A DNA stretch of 64,000 nt from Dentipellis sp. KUC8613 (Eukaryota; Basidiomycota; Agaricomycetes; Russulales; Hericiaceae): positions 124,001-188,000 of the forward strand of contig NSJX01000050.1 of the NCBI GenBank assembly GCA_002286715.1, read 5' to 3'. Below, piece by piece: positions 46,793 through 59,389 of the stretch. The notes under the pieces were generated by a model that did no database searches, was not told where the DNA came from, and worked only from the letters and a program-made list of their open reading frames with translations. The position numbers and the translations under genes are program-made. Each line of letters opens with the position of its first letter. The stretch's first letter is position 1.

Positions 46793-48863
46793 TCACACCA
46801 TCAAATGCAACGCCTTGTCGCCCAGCTCGTCCACATACCGCCCGCCCTGGACGCCGTGCGCCTCGCGCACGGCGTCGATCTCCGCGAGCTCGGCGTCCGT
46901 GAGCTCGACGTCGCCGCCCGCGAGGTTCTCGAGCGTGCGCGTCTTGTGCCTGTGTGGTGCGCGTTAGCCGTTTCTTTCGTTTTTGCTTTTCGTGGTGGCA
47001 TAGTGAGGGTGTAGCAAGTGGGGAGGGCAAAGTAGGCACAAAAAGAGGGCAAAGTAGGCACAAACAGAGGGCAAAGTGGTCCAGAATCCAAAGGAGAGGG
47101 CAAGGTGACATAAGTAGCCACAGGCAAGGAGCACGACGCGCGCGAAGGTCGAAAAGAACGGGGAAGAAGGGGCAGAAGGGGCAGAAGGGGGAGAAAGGGC
47201 AGAAGGGGCAGAAGCGCAACAAGTGAGAGACGAGACGGGAAAGCTAAAACACGCACGAGGACCCGGGCAGCGGCACGACGTGCGGCCCGCGCGCGCTCAC
47301 CCACGCGATCGCGAGCTGCGCGGGCGTGATGCCCTTCTTGGCCGCGACGCCCACGAGCGCGTCGACGAGCGCGAAGTTGTGCGCCATCGCCTGCCATGAC
47401 AGCGTCAGTGTTGGCTTGTAACTCAAAGACAGGGGTAGAGACAAGGACAAGGAGAGGGAGAAAGGGAGTGAAGGGAAGGGACGCACATCTTCTTTGAAGC
47501 GGCTGAGGCGGAGGCGGAAGTCGCCCGCTGCGTCGGATCGCTCGATGTCAGCCAAAAGGGGGGGAAAGGTGGAGGAAGCGGGGGGAGGGTCGTACGCTCG
47601 AGATCGGCCGGCCGCTTCACCTGGCCGGTCAAGAACCCGCGTCCGAGCGGGCTGCATATATGCGCACTGGTGAACACCTACACATATGAATTCTAAGAAG
47701 GAAGGGCGTACGAGTAGGCAACGACGGGGATGGAGAGCTCTTTGCATGTCGCGATGACTGTTGGGGGCGAGGGGTGGGGTGAGAATGGGAGGGTGGTGCA
47801 GGGGAGGAAGGGGGCGTACCATTCTTCACCTCGTCCGAGTACGACCACGGGCTCACTTCAATCTCGACCGCCGCAACCGGGACGACCTGGCCCAAGTCCC
47901 CTCAACACCACCTCACGACTGACCACACCAAGCAGAAGAAACACGCACCGCATTCGCCTTGCGCACGGTGTCCGCGCTGACCTCGGACAGGCCGACGTGG
48001 TCGAACTTGCCCTCGGCGACGAGCGCCTTGAGGACGGCCATGTTCTCCTCGACGCTGTGCTCCTCGGGCGCCATGCGCGAGAGCTCGAAGAGGTCGAGGC
48101 GCTTCGTGCCGCGCAGCTTCGCGAGGATCACGTCGATCGTGCGCCGGATGTTTTCCTCGCTGGGGGACGGCGGGCGTCAGCGCGTGCGTGCGAGATTCGG
48201 GAGGGACGGGAGGGGGGATGGAAGAGCGGGAGGACAGTAATGAGGGATAGTGGATAAACGGGGGATGGTGGATAAAGGGGAAAGGGAAGGGAGGGAGGGA
48301 AGGAAGAACGCACGAAGTATCGAGCACCATCGAATCGGCCTTATACCCGCCCTTGACCGACAAGAACGCCTTGTCCGCGTACTCGGGGTACTTCTCGAAG
48401 AAGCGCGCGACGAGCTCGAGGTTCGCCTGGCGCGGGTTGAAGCCGTAGAACTCGCCTGTGCGTCACCGCCAGAGTTGAGCACGCAGGGAAGTGAGAAAGT
48501 CAGAAAGTCAGAAAGGGAGAAAGGGAGAAAGGGGAGAAGGGGACGTACCGCTGTTGATGAGCATCTTCGTGTTGGGCGGGAGGCTGTCGAGGCCCGCCTT
48601 GATCGCCTCGAAGGCCTGCTCGTCCGGCACAGGCGTCGGTACCCACCTGGATGCGTTGCGCGGTGGTCAGTTCGTGTATATGTATTAGTGCTGCTGAGGG
48701 GGAAACGCACGTCATCATCATAAGCCCATGCTATAGAGAAGCGCAGAACGTGAGTGATACTTGTACTGTTATCACGGGGAGGAAAGGATGCACGTACGCC
48801 CGTCTTCGCGATGGTGATCCCGGAGGCGCTCCCGCCGAGCTTGGTGGTCTTCTTGATCGTCAT
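46793..48863 (-). CDS. Pyridoxal-reductase-like aldo/keto reductase, paralog A
   Basis: The ATG at 48863 gives MTIKKTTKLGGSASGITIAKTG. Exon blocks then read VPTPVPDEQAFEAIKAGLD, MLINSGEFYGFNP (active-site Tyr in FYG), [19 protein letters not shown] (catalytic Lys), [94 protein letters not shown] and RTLENLAGGDVEL. It ends DKALHLMV with TGA at 46795-46793. The NSGEFYG and DLFE motifs point to the fungal pyridoxal-reductase group (AKR8) that reduces pyridoxal to pyridoxine with NADPH. There are about ten exons; the last intron (46950-47256) is 307 nt and full of short repeats. It is a paralog of the gene at 53768-55416. Confidence 0.85.
47030..47080. repeat. 22-bp tandem repeat inside an intron
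   Basis: Agggcaaagtaggcacaaa-type units are repeated about 2.6 times within the last intron of the first aldo/keto reductase. Confidence 0.75.
47164..47216. repeat. 9-bp purine tandem repeat inside an intron
   Basis: Five to six imperfect units of ggggcagaa lie in the same intron near its donor. On the coding strand this is a pyrimidine tract. Confidence 0.75.
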
Positions 48864-49632
48864 GGCTATTGTCAAGGTCAAGTCGAAGGTCAAAAGTCAG
48901 AACTACTTGTGCGTCGGTGCAGGTCACGCAGAGGAAGCAGATAATGATACGGAACGACACGCCCTCTTATATACGAATGCGCCCTCCCAGCACAGGCATG
49001 AACTCAAACCCGGCGCTCGCGCTACATGTACATCCGCGCATCTAAAATTAAGCGCAAGCACTTACAGAGACGTCGGGGCAGGACACGAGCGGTGTCGTAC
49101 GCGAGAGAGCACGCGCAGATGGCTATCAGACCAGACGCGACGACGCGGCCCAGCGGCGTCGGCATCGCTCCCACATGACGCAACCAAGGCGCCCTCCCGA
49201 CCCACCTCGTGCCGCTCGCTCGCCTCTGGGTTCGCGCCCGGCTGCAGCCCATGCTGTCGCTATTGCAATTGAGCGCGATCGTCTCTCTCCTGTGTAAAGG
49301 TGACTTTGTCGGAGGGATGTGGATTTTGTTTGCAAGCAGAAAGAGCAGATCGAAGCACGGCAAGGACGCGTCGCGATCGCCGCGCGCGAGCTCGGCGCGT
49401 AAGTACCCATCGCGGCACGTGGAGACAAGTGCGATGGAACATGCTCTCCAGTTTTCTGAGTGGCACACCGATATAACGAGAAATGCAATGGAAAAGAGAA
49501 AAGAAAAAGAGACAACCAATACATGTTACAATTCCAGTGTTCCCAGATCGTCCGGTGCACGCACGCCATCTAGCCCCTCCCCCTCTCTCCCCCCCACCAT
49601 CACACCCTCCCCCCTCGCACTCACATTCGCAC
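48864..49632. other. Intergenic, no gene supported
   Basis: This is the promoter region of the first aldo/keto reductase and the 3' flank of USO1. Overlapping ORFs on both strands have no recognisable domain. Confidence 0.45.
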
Positions 49633-52600
49633 TCACTCCTCCCCGTCCTCCCCCTCATCCTCCTCATCCTCGTCCTCATCCTCCGACACCTCCAGCCCCG
49701 CCTCGCGCATGCGCCCCTTATCCCGTGCGCGCTTGCTGCTCACCTCATCGAGCAGCACCAACAGATCCTCCTGCTCCTTCTCCACCTCCGCGCGCCGCGT
49801 GCGCTCCGCGTCCAGCGCCGCGCGCAGCTCGGCCAGCTCCTGTCCGTATGCATCAGTTCACCCCATTCCCATAAAACACAAGTACACACGAAGACGTACC
49901 TCGGCAGACGTATCCACCACTGGCGCAGGAGCCGCAGCCGGGGCGGGGGGAGGAGGAGCGGGTGTGGGCGTAGGAGGCGTAGACGCCGCGGCGGCCTGCA
50001 GCTGCGCGGCGAGGTCGGCAAGCTCACGCGTCTGCTTCGCGATGACGGCGCGCAGGCTCGCGACGAGCATGCTCTCCTCGCCGCTCTGCGCCGCGGCCGT
50101 CGGCGGGCTGTCCGGGTCCGCGACGATGCCGCGCTGGATCGTGTCTGCGGGTGGCGTCAGCCGGTCAAGTTACACACATAGGTAGTATGCAATGCGATGA
50201 ACACGAAGTGCAGCGTGCAGGACGTGTGGAGAGGCAAGATGGGAGGTAAGGGAAGGAAGGAGGTGTAAAGTCGGGAAAAAAGGAGGGCAGAGGGCGGAAA
50301 AGAGAGACAGACACGCACGCATGTTGCTCTTCCAAAACTCGACAAACGCCCAGTCGAACCACAGCTCCGTCTCGCCGGCATACAGCGGGCGGTAGCCCGT
50401 GCCCTCGCCGAGGCGCTGCGGCGTCGGGCACGGGAGCACCCAGAAGTCGGGCGCGACCGCCTTGAGGCGCTCGTCGTCGCGCACGCGCGCCATGCGCGTC
50501 GCGAGCACGTCCGCGCCGAGGCGCGTCAGGAGCGGGTGCATCGAGGCGCTGGGTCGCGGAGGACAATTTAGCGGGGTGTTTAGGGAAGGAAAGGGGGAGG
50601 AAGGGAGAGGGGCGCACCGCGTGATCTCGCCGGGCTCGCGGTTGAACTCGTAGCACACGCCAAGCAGGAACGCACAGAGACCCGGTACAACCACATCCTC
50701 CTCGCTCGGCTGGTTCAGCTGCTCCACGAGCTGTGCCCCGACCAACCCCAGTCAACTACAACCCAACACACACGAGAGAAAGGGAAAAGGACGCACGACG
50801 CCGACGCCGCCCGCCTCCACAAACTCCCGCACCGCGCGCGGGTCCTCCCACAGCCACTGCGCGAGCAGCGCGAGGTACGCCAATATCACGCGGTCCCACT
50901 CGCGCATCTCGTTCCCGCTCAGCCCCGCGCGCCCGCGGCTCAGGAACGCGAGCGAGAGGTGCTCCGTGAGCAGCTGCAGCAGCGTCTGCGCCTCCTCTTC
51001 CTCTTCCTCCTCACCCTCGCCTCCCCCCTTACCTTCCCCCTGGCCACCTGGGGCAGCGCCATCGGCGGGCACGAAGAAGCCCGCCTGCGCGGGGTCCGCG
51101 GACGCAGGCGCGAGCGGCGGCGGGAGGATGCGGCGCGCGAGCGCCTTGCACGCGGGGTCGTGCCGGAGGAGGTGCGCGAAGAGCACCGCCGCGAGCTGGA
51201 ACGACGTCGTGGCCGCGCGGTCGGGCGGCGCGCGCGGGGGCAGCACGAGCCCGAAGAGCAGCGGCGTCATCGGGCTGCGCGCGGCGGGCCCGCCGTCCGC
51301 GGGCGGGAGCATGCCCGCGACGATCGCTTCTTTGACGTGGTCCTGCCGGAGGAAGTTCTGCGACGCGCGTCAGGTGGGTGGGAGGTCAGGGGCGTGGGGA
51401 CAGGGATATAGAATAGACGGGGACGCACCTCGAACACGCCCACCGCCGCAGCGCGGAGGTCCATGCCCTCCTTGCCGCGGCGCTCCGCGTCCACGCCGGC
51501 ATACTCGCCCTGCATGATGAGCTCGAGCAGCGCGTCGATGCCCGTCGCGGCCTCGAGGCGGTCCCACTCCTCGCCGTTCGTCTCGGGCACGGGCATGTAC
51601 GGCGTGAGCACGAGGTCGGGCAGCAGCGCCGCCGCGGAGGCCGGCAGCAGGCGCAGCGCCTGCACCTTGAGCCGCGTCGGCGCGTTCGACGCGAGCGCGA
51701 GCTCGAGCAGCAGGCGGACGTACGCGGGGCCTTCGCGCAGCTGTGCGTGTGCGTGTGTGTGAAGTCAGTCGCGTGTGCCGGGTGGATGCAAGGGAGAGGA
51801 GGGAGGGGGGACGTACGCCGGTGCCCTTGCTCCCGACGAGGATGCCCATGAGCCCGAGCACGTGCGCGGCGTTCTTCGTCTTCTCGTGGTTCCAGAACTG
51901 GAGCGCGAACTCCTGCGGGACGGGGTCGCCCGGCTGCACGGCGGGGTTGAAGTACAGGAGGCTACAGAGCAGCGCGGGGAGGGGCGTTTCGCGGAAGTAG
52001 CTCTGCAGCCGACGGTGAGATGGGCATGCACTGAGGAGGTAGGAGGGAGACGCACTTGGTTTGATGCATTGAAGCGCAGCAGCGTCTCCACCACCGCCAG
52101 CACGTCACCGACGAACGAGCCCCCATCGAGCCCGCCCTCGCGCGTTACGATGCCGAATAGTTTTTCGAAGATCCCTTCGAAGGCGAGGATCTTCTGGATC
52201 TCGGTGCTTTTGTCGATCAGTGTTGCGAGGAGTGTGATTGCTTCTGCAGAATGAGACATATATGAGCATATGGGACATGAATTGGATACTGCCAGATAAC
52301 ATATATGCGGCCAGTTTGCGCAGATATTCTGTGTGAGCCATTTCCCGACGAAGGGGAGGAGGATCCTTCTGGAAGCACAAGGCGAGCACTCCGAATCTGA
52401 TACTCCTCAAGCCTCCGATAGCAAAACGGGTTGAGATGCAGCTTGAAGACCGACGCAGCACGCATCGGGGGAAAGCGATGCTCGTGCGTCGGAACCTGCA
52501 GAGCGGCATCGTACATCCCGTTTCTCGGAGAACCGCAGGGTCGCAGAGCCTCGGATATCGTCTCTGAATCCGCTGTCTATGCCGTCCGATGAGCCTATCG

Positions 52601-53319
52601 AGCTCTCGCCTCTTCAGTATGAAGACTCGGCTTGGAAGTAACATAGCGCGCTTGCACCAGGAGTACTGAGAGCTGTGCCGATCGCTACTACAGTCCCAGC
52701 CTTCGAGCAGCATGCCGTATCTTCATCCACCCGCAAGTAGCCAATATATGCGCCATTCCAACCACCAACAGGGATAAGAAGACTCACCACGGCTCATAAT
52801 CTCCCTCGTCTCATCCAGCAGCGCCACGACCGCCGTCGGACCCCCGGGCGCCTTCAAAAAGTACGCCTGCGTCCTCTGCAGGCGATCCTGCAACAGCGTC
52901 ACCAGCAACACACAACTGCAATACCGCACATAGAAATCCGCATTGCCCAACAACGCACACAGCTTATGCACCGTGCGCGCGTCCTCGAGCACGCGGTCCG
53001 CATGCGCCAGGCCGACGTCCCGATCACTGTCGAGCGCGTCGCAGAGCGTGGTGACCGTCTCGAGCGCCGCGCGGCCGATGTCCGGGTCGAGCTCCGCGTC
53101 GGCGGCGACGATGTCGAGCAGCCCCGCGAGCGCCTGCGCGCCGACGAGCGCCTTGTGCTTGCGCGCGAGGCCCTTGAGCGCGAGCACGGCCGCGCGCCGG
53201 TCCGCGAGGAGTGTTGCGGGCGAGAGGCGGTCCGCGAGCCGCGCGATCGTGTCGTCGGCGGATTGGGGCGCGCCGGTGGGCCCGCGCAGGGCGACGTAGG
53301 TTTGGGAGAGGAACTCCAT
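49633..53319 (-). CDS. USO1: USO1/p115-type vesicle tethering factor
   Basis: The ATG at 53319 gives MEFLSQTYVALRGPTGAPQSA, the characteristic p115/Uso1 start, followed by DTIARLADRLSPATLLADRRAAVLALKGL in parts. An armadillo-like head continues with VRYCSCVLLVTLLQDRLQ, then after a large intron AITLLATLIDKSTEIQKILAFEG, VETLLRFNASNQ, the p115 head blocks around NFLRQDHVKEAIVAG, PLLFGLVLPP, GLCAFLLGVCYEFN and AFVEFWKSN. The C-terminal part is much shorter than the yeast Uso1 coiled coil: about 120 residues with a Pro/Ala linker, ELAELRAALDAERTRR and an acidic EDEDEE tail ending at TGA 49635-49633. The protein tethers ER-derived vesicles to the Golgi. There are around ten exons and about 900 residues. 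A Gly/Glu-rich low-complexity insert lies near 51000-51060. Confidence 0.88.
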
Positions 53320-53767
53320 CGTGTGAGAGGGGCGGAGGGGCGGGAGGGCGGTGTGGATGGCGGGCGCGGCGGGCGCGCGGTGCGACGTACGTGGAACGCT
53401 GGGGTCCTTGGGGTCTTCAGAAGCAAGTCCCTGGACACTGCCGCGGACGCTTCTTGAATTGATTGGCCTGGGGCTGCGACCATAAATATGGACCCACGTC
53501 ATCTACATCTAAGCAGCAGCGCAGTAACGGTCCGGTTCTCAATGGCAACAATTATGTTGAACAATATTGGCTGAATTCACTCCTACGAGAGTCACTGTCT
53601 CAGAGACCATCGACAATATAGCTCTGCGGTCATGAACAACGGAACGCAGTCCCAACGCACGCAGCATCATCTATTCGATAACAACTACTCCAAGAGCAAC
53701 CAGATCACACCACTGCCAAAGATACACTATTCGAAAGATCGCCCCAGGTCCCACCAGCCATTCAAGC
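53320..53767. other. Intergenic, no gene seen
   Basis: This is the upstream region of USO1 and the 3' flank of the second aldo/keto reductase. Confidence 0.5.
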
Positions 53768-55416
53768 TCAAGCCCAGTGCATCAACGCCTTATCGCCCCA
53801 CTCATCGATATACCGCCCGCCCTGGACCGGAATCGTCTTGCGCACATCCTCGACGGCGGCGAGCTCGGCGGGCGTCAGCTCGAGGTCGCCGCCGCGGAGG
53901 TTCTCGAGCGTGCGGGCGGCTTTGCTGTGGTGCAGGTCAGCGGGAGCGGATACGAGATGCAAGCGAGGGCGCGGGGCGATGAAGGGAATGTAAGGAAGGA
54001 GTACGCACGAGGATCCGGGCAGCGGGATGACATGTTCCCCGCGGGACGCGACCCACGCGAGGCTGAGCTGGGCGGGCGTGACGCCCTTGTCGGCTGCGAC
54101 CTGCTTCAGCGCAGCGACGAGCGCGGCGTTCGCTTTCATGTTCTGTCGGAGCCATCCACCGTCAGTCCGTACTTCTATTGTTCCTAGCCACGAAGAAAGA
54201 ATTCTGACCTCGTCCTTGAAGCGCGTGAGCGTGCGGCGGAAGTCGCCCTCTAAATATCGACTGGTATGAGCGCGGGAAGAGAAAACGGAGGGAGGGGGAA
54301 ATACTGTACCTTCGAAGTCCTCGGGCTTGGTGACCGCACCTGTGAGGAAGCCGCGGCCGAGCGGGCTGTAGGCGACGACGGGGATCTCGAGCTCCTCGCA
54401 AGTCGCGATGACTATACGTGCGCGTGTCAGATACACGACGAAGCAGATGCACCAGCCCCACACTCACCATTCTCGGTCTCCTGCTCATACGACCACGGGC
54501 TGACCTCGATCTCAACCGCCGCAATCGGCACGACCTGCGGTACACACACGCAAAATCATCAGCCTCGTTGAAATTTCGAGCGGTGAACGACGTACAGCAT
54601 TCGCCCGCCGCACAGTATTCGCGCCGCACTCCGACAAGCCAATATGGTCGAACTTGCCCTCCTCCACGAGCTGCTTCAGCGCGCGCATGTTCGCCTCGAT
54701 CGGGTTGGTCGGCGGGATGCGCGCCGTCTCGAACAGGTCCATGCGCTTCGTCCCGCGCAGCTTCGCGTTGATCGCGTCGACGCTCCGGCGCAGGTTCTCC
54801 GGGCTGTGTGCACGCACTCAGCTGCAGGCCAAGAAGACAGAAAGGGGGGAGGGGGAGGGAGACCCACGAGCTGTCGGGCCGGAGCGTCTCGCGGCCGGCG
54901 CCGCCCTTGACGGACAGGAAGGCCTTGTCGACGTACTCGGGGTACTTCTCAAAAAAGCGCGCGAGCAGCTCGAGGTTCGCCTCGCGCGGGTTGACGCCGT
55001 AAAACTCGGCTGGCGCATAGCAGTCAGGACATCCATGAACGAGTGTAAGTGTATGTGGAGAGACAGACCGCTGTTGAGCATCATCTTGACGCCCGGGGGC
55101 AGCGCGTCCATGCCGGCCCTCATCGCCGCGAACGCCTCCTCATCGGGCACCGGCGTCGGCTTCCACCTGCATAAACGGACGGGTCGGCGTCAGTTGCTGT
55201 GAATGCAATCATACATGGGGGTAGAGGCGCACGTCATCATCATCAAGCCGTGCTGTGAGATCAAGGTACAGCAGTCAGCACAATGTTAACCTAGACAGCA
55301 GCAGGTCGAGCGTCGACAAAAGCAGGAGCACGTACGCCCGTCTTGGCCACGACGACGTCCTTCGCAGTGCCGCCGAGCCGCACCGTCTTCTGGATCGTAT
55401 ACTTGTCGGTAGCCAT
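53768..55416 (-). CDS. Pyridoxal-reductase-like aldo/keto reductase, paralog B
   Basis: The ATG at 55416 gives [27 protein letters not shown], then after short exons [31 protein letters not shown] (Tyr), [21 protein letters not shown] (Lys), [98 protein letters not shown] and [13 protein letters not shown]. It ends GDKALMHWA with TGA at 53770-53768. The order and intron positions match paralog A at 46793-48863, with USO1 between them. The family is NADPH-dependent pyridoxal reductase (AKR8-like); actual substrates could be broader. About 330-340 residues. Confidence 0.87.
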
Positions 55417-57100
55417 TGCAGTTCGTCGGGGGGTGGGTGGTTACACTCGTTCAGTACTCGGCTCGAGGACCTGGAGGATCTCCGCCCGCCCTCGAGCCTT
55501 TATATACGCCCCGCACCACGCCCCGCTCTTCTTTTCCCAGCACGCGCACGACATATGCGGGAAACAGCATACCTCGGCGCGGAGGCGGGGGCACGTGGGG
55601 GCAGGAACAGCTATCGTCGCGTCCGGTTGGGAATGTTTGGGACGCGTCGACGCGCAAGCCTGCCGCGTGTACATGGGACGCGCCGGTGCGCCGGCGCGCC
55701 CTGTGCTTATCGAAGCGGCGCGCTCGGCGACGTGTTGTCGATTTGTCACTGTGTATGTTCGTGAGTCTCGGAGAACCTGCGAGTGTAGGTACTGGATGGT
55801 GGCTCGTCGTGGCCCGAGGCGTCGAGCCGAGGTGACTTGCACGAGGAGGGTGACATGTGGGTTTCTTCATCGAGGCGCCAGATGACAATCATGTCATCGT
55901 GTTACTGCCGAACAACCCAAAACTGACTTGCCAGCCAAGACCCAAGAACGCAGTGCCCAGCCATGGATCGTCGTCACCTACATGATACATATCCACATCC
56001 CAGACCCACCCCGAGCGGGCCAACCTGAGAACAATAATCGGAGGCTTCAACAGCACGTCCATCCGCGGTCCATCCGTATCCACATCCCAAAACCCTGCGC
56101 GATCCGCCGTAAGACTCGTTACACTTCTCTTACGGATGCATGTTCGCTGTCTAATTGCTAAGAACCAGCCATCAGCAGCAGTCATCTGGAAGAAGCTCTG
56201 GCTGTCCATCATCTTTGCACGAGCGGCAGACGTCGACGCGTCGCCGCGGCAGCGAGAAGACTTCACCGTAATTCGAATGATTTATCGCGGTCGGCATTTT
56301 CGACCACCGGTAATTGATAGTTCTAGACAGAAGTAAAAATGACCATGGACGCACTGAAGGACGCGCTCCATCCACGTACCAAAATGCTCTGTCCTCACGG
56401 ACGGCGGCGCCACGGGGCTGTCGCGTCCACGCCCGGAAGTGGCTTCCCTCCATCACGGGCAGCAACGTCCTCGAGCCGAATCATAATCAAGGGTCATCTA
56501 TCCTCGCAGCGAGGTCAGCGCGATGAGGGTGAAGGAGCGAGTCCAAGGAGAGCAAAAGTGAGTATTGTGTCAAGCAATTGTGCTCGTGAACTGTCTTGCA
56601 AGGCTGAAAACTAGAATTCAAATTGTAGTGTTCCTGGCACGGACATCGGCGGACATGACGACCCCCGCACGCCGACTGCAAGTTCCCTGGAACACAGTCA
56701 CTTGTGAGCGATCAAATAAAATGCCATGCTATGAACAGCAAACGCACGACGAGCCTAGCACACCGGTACCCTGCACGCCAGATCCGTCTATCTAGCCTCT
56801 CAACGACACAGACACCAGCTCCTCGCACGCCTCCACCCAAGCCGCCTCCACCTAAGAAACAGCGTCCGCGGCATCCCAGAATCCTGACGCCAAGCGAGCC
56901 CAGCAGCGAGGGAAGAAAGTCTATATCGTGGGTCTCTGCCGTCTGTGAAAGTATGCAGCCCGCGTACTAGTACATTCGACAAGTTGCGGGCCTGTGTTGG
57001 CGGCTAGGCTAAGACGTACAGCCTCACCGCGAACTCGACGGCATTGAAAGTGAGGCATGTCGACGATCCCATGCACTTCAGAGGTGGGGGGTTTTGAGTG
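55417..57100. other. Intergenic, no gene firmly supported
   Basis: This is the upstream region of the second aldo/keto reductase, with a likely promoter near 55420-55560 including ttatata near 55500. A minus-strand ORF at 56266-55889 reads like a protein fragment (RAGFWDVDTDGPRMDV, GSNTMT end) and might be a downstream exon of the F-box-like fragment, but no join was established. Confidence 0.4.
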
Positions 57101-57710
57101 TCACTGTGGGGGCAGGCAGGCGAAGAGCACGAGTCTGCGAGATTTGGTGTTTTCCGGGAAAGTATCGAAGAAGAAGGATCGGTAGCGAGCGGTCTGCCGT
57201 CTACAGAGACATAGGGACGCTGACGCCAGAGGCAGAGCCATTCCTGGAAGGTGAGGTCGACTACGAGATCCTAGATTCGGGAGAAGCCACGGCAGCCTGA
57301 GAGCGAAAACATGAAGTCGGTTGAATTCAAACAAGGGGTACGGCCGGAAAAAATGTTGCTGGACAAAGCTCGCGAGGGTTTGTCCCGGTACTTGCGCTAT
57401 GTTCTGGATTACCAAAGATTTCGGAATTGAGGCAGGCTCCGTGAGTCCCATACGTATGACTTGACCCGGAAGAAAAATCGTCCGCGAGATGGGAGAGCAC
57501 TGCGATCACTGCAATTGTACATACTTCGAGGGATGGCTGCACGCATTCTGCAATACAAGAGGGGAGGAGTAATCACCGCAGAGTTGGCGATCTCCCGCCA
57601 GGACCGGCAAACGCGAGTGGCCAAAACAAATCCAGTCGACAGGGGTATATGCTGTAAAAGTATATTCGCCTCGATAGAGACAATGTACGGTGAGGAGGTC
57701 CGTAGGGAGG
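57101..57710 (-). pseudogene. Possible F-box-like gene fragment
   Basis: On the minus strand from about 57690, one frame reads IVSIEANILLQHIPLSTGFV and then LATRVCRSWREIANSAVITP, close to the F-box pattern seen in basidiomycete proteins. Downstream, in other frames, come PLFEFNRLHVFALRLPWLLP and a Leu/Pro-rich stretch resembling the repeats that often follow an F-box. No clean start codon, GT-AG joins or stop were found, so this may be a decayed gene or a poorly read active one. Confidence 0.3.
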
Positions 57711-58067
57711 CGGCAAATAGGACATGAGCAGACAGGTTGCTCCACCGTGGATATTATCACGGTGCCGCACAGCGTGTCACCGTCCGAGGCTGCACCCAAG
57801 CAAAATTAAGTCAGTGACCAGCGAAAGTCCATAAGTCCAAGAAGACACACACAACACGTATAACCCGTCGAGATCTGGTTTTCTACAGCAATTGAAAAGA
57901 CGGTGAACTCGGCGAAAGTGCTGCCGAACTTGGACGCCACAACAAGCGCACGTGTATATTCCCACGCTTCAGGCCTCTAACGCTCTCTGAGTCTCCGCCA
58001 CCAGTCTCGCGCACAACCCAGACTCTCGCTTCACTTCACCCCACACGCAGAACGGCACCAGCGCACC
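57711..58067. other. Upstream region of CWC15
   Basis: No ORF or repeat is supported here; it is the presumed promoter of CWC15. Confidence 0.45.
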
Positions 58068-59221
58068 ATGTCCACCGCACACAGACCGACATGGGACCCA
58101 GCGCAGGCGCGCGACGTCAAGGGCGGCTCGCGCCAATTCTCGGTGCGCGACATGGCCGCGCACACGAAGCTCAAGTTCCGGTGAGTGGCCGTCCAGGTCC
58201 ACTTCTTGCGCGAGGAGCATCGTCTGACCTCTACGTCTCACTATCTTTGTTTTTTGCGCACCTTGCATACGCACGAAATACCTTGAACTTGAACTTGAAC
58301 TTGTACTTGAACTCCAAACTCGATTCGTGACGCGCGCACAGCCAACCAGGCCAAACCTCGACGTCCGACGTCAAAAAGCGCGACCTGCGCGCCGAGCTGC
58401 TCGCCGCCGAGGCCGATGCGCGCGCCAAGAAGCGCAAGGCCGCGGGGCTGCCCGCCGAGGAGCCGTCCGCGAACGGGGGGCTGCTCACCAATGGAGACGG
58501 GGACGAGGAGAGCAACAAGCGGCGGCGGGTGCTCGAGGAGGCGATGGAGCTGGACCGGGATGCGGACAGTGATGAAGAGAAGGAGAGCGGGGACGGGGAT
58601 GAGGATGGGAGTGAGAGTGGGAAAGGAAAAGGGAAGGCTAAGGCAGATAGGTGCGTTGAGTGTTCAACTGACGCTGAAGAAGGGTATGCTGATGTCTATG
58701 ACTCTGACAGCGATGCGGACGACGACGAAGACGATGAGGAAGACAGCGATGAGGAGGACGACACGGCAGAGCTGCTGCGCGAGCTCGAGAAGATCAAGCG
58801 CGAGCGCGCAGAAGAGAAGGCACGGCTCGAGGCGGCGGAGGGTGCGGTCGCTGCAGCCGCTCGCGACGAGGAGATCGCCACGGCCAACCCGCTGCTCAAT
58901 CTTGCGGCTGCACTAGGCCAGGGACCGGGCGTTTCGACGACGGCGCCTGGTACGTTCGCGGTGAAGCGCCGCTGGGACGATGGTACGTTTCTTTTTCGAG
59001 TTTTGTGTTGGGAATACAGAAGACTAATGATGTGCTTGATGTGTAGATTTGATATTTAAGAACCAGGCAATGGGGTCGAGGGACAAGGAGTCACGCCAGC
59101 CGCAGTTCGTGAACGATCTGTTGAGGACGGAGTTCCACAAGTACGTGCTCCACTTTCCCCCTCCCTTACCTGTCCGACTAACTCGGCATACAGAAAGTTC
59201 ATGTCGAGGTTCATCAAATGA
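58068..59221 (+). CDS. CWC15: CWC15/Cwf15 spliceosome component
   Basis: The ATG at 58068 gives [20 protein letters not shown], the hallmark Cwc15 N-terminus, followed by [17 protein letters not shown]. After intron 1 come [20 protein letters not shown] and a basic stretch. A strongly acidic middle ([32 protein letters not shown]) precedes a coiled coil, [17 protein letters not shown]. The conserved C-terminus reads AVKRRWDD, then IFKNQA, then [13 protein letters not shown] and, after the last intron, KFMSRFIK with TGA at 59219-59221. Cwc15 is part of the Prp19-associated (NTC-related) set in the active spliceosome. There are five exons or so and about 250-270 residues. It converges with the pseudouridine synthase gene, leaving only 168 bp between stops. 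Confidence 0.92.
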
Positions 59222-59389
59222 CCTGCCCTCTCTGCCTCTGGCCTACTGTACGCTTACTCATGTACTTTTCTGCTTGTTTCCTTTCTGTTTTCTGTGCTCT
59301 CCACGCCGCGACGCAATATACACCTATACAGCACAACCGCCACCCTCTGAAATAACATCCCAATCTCTACCTCTATATAGTAAGTATAT

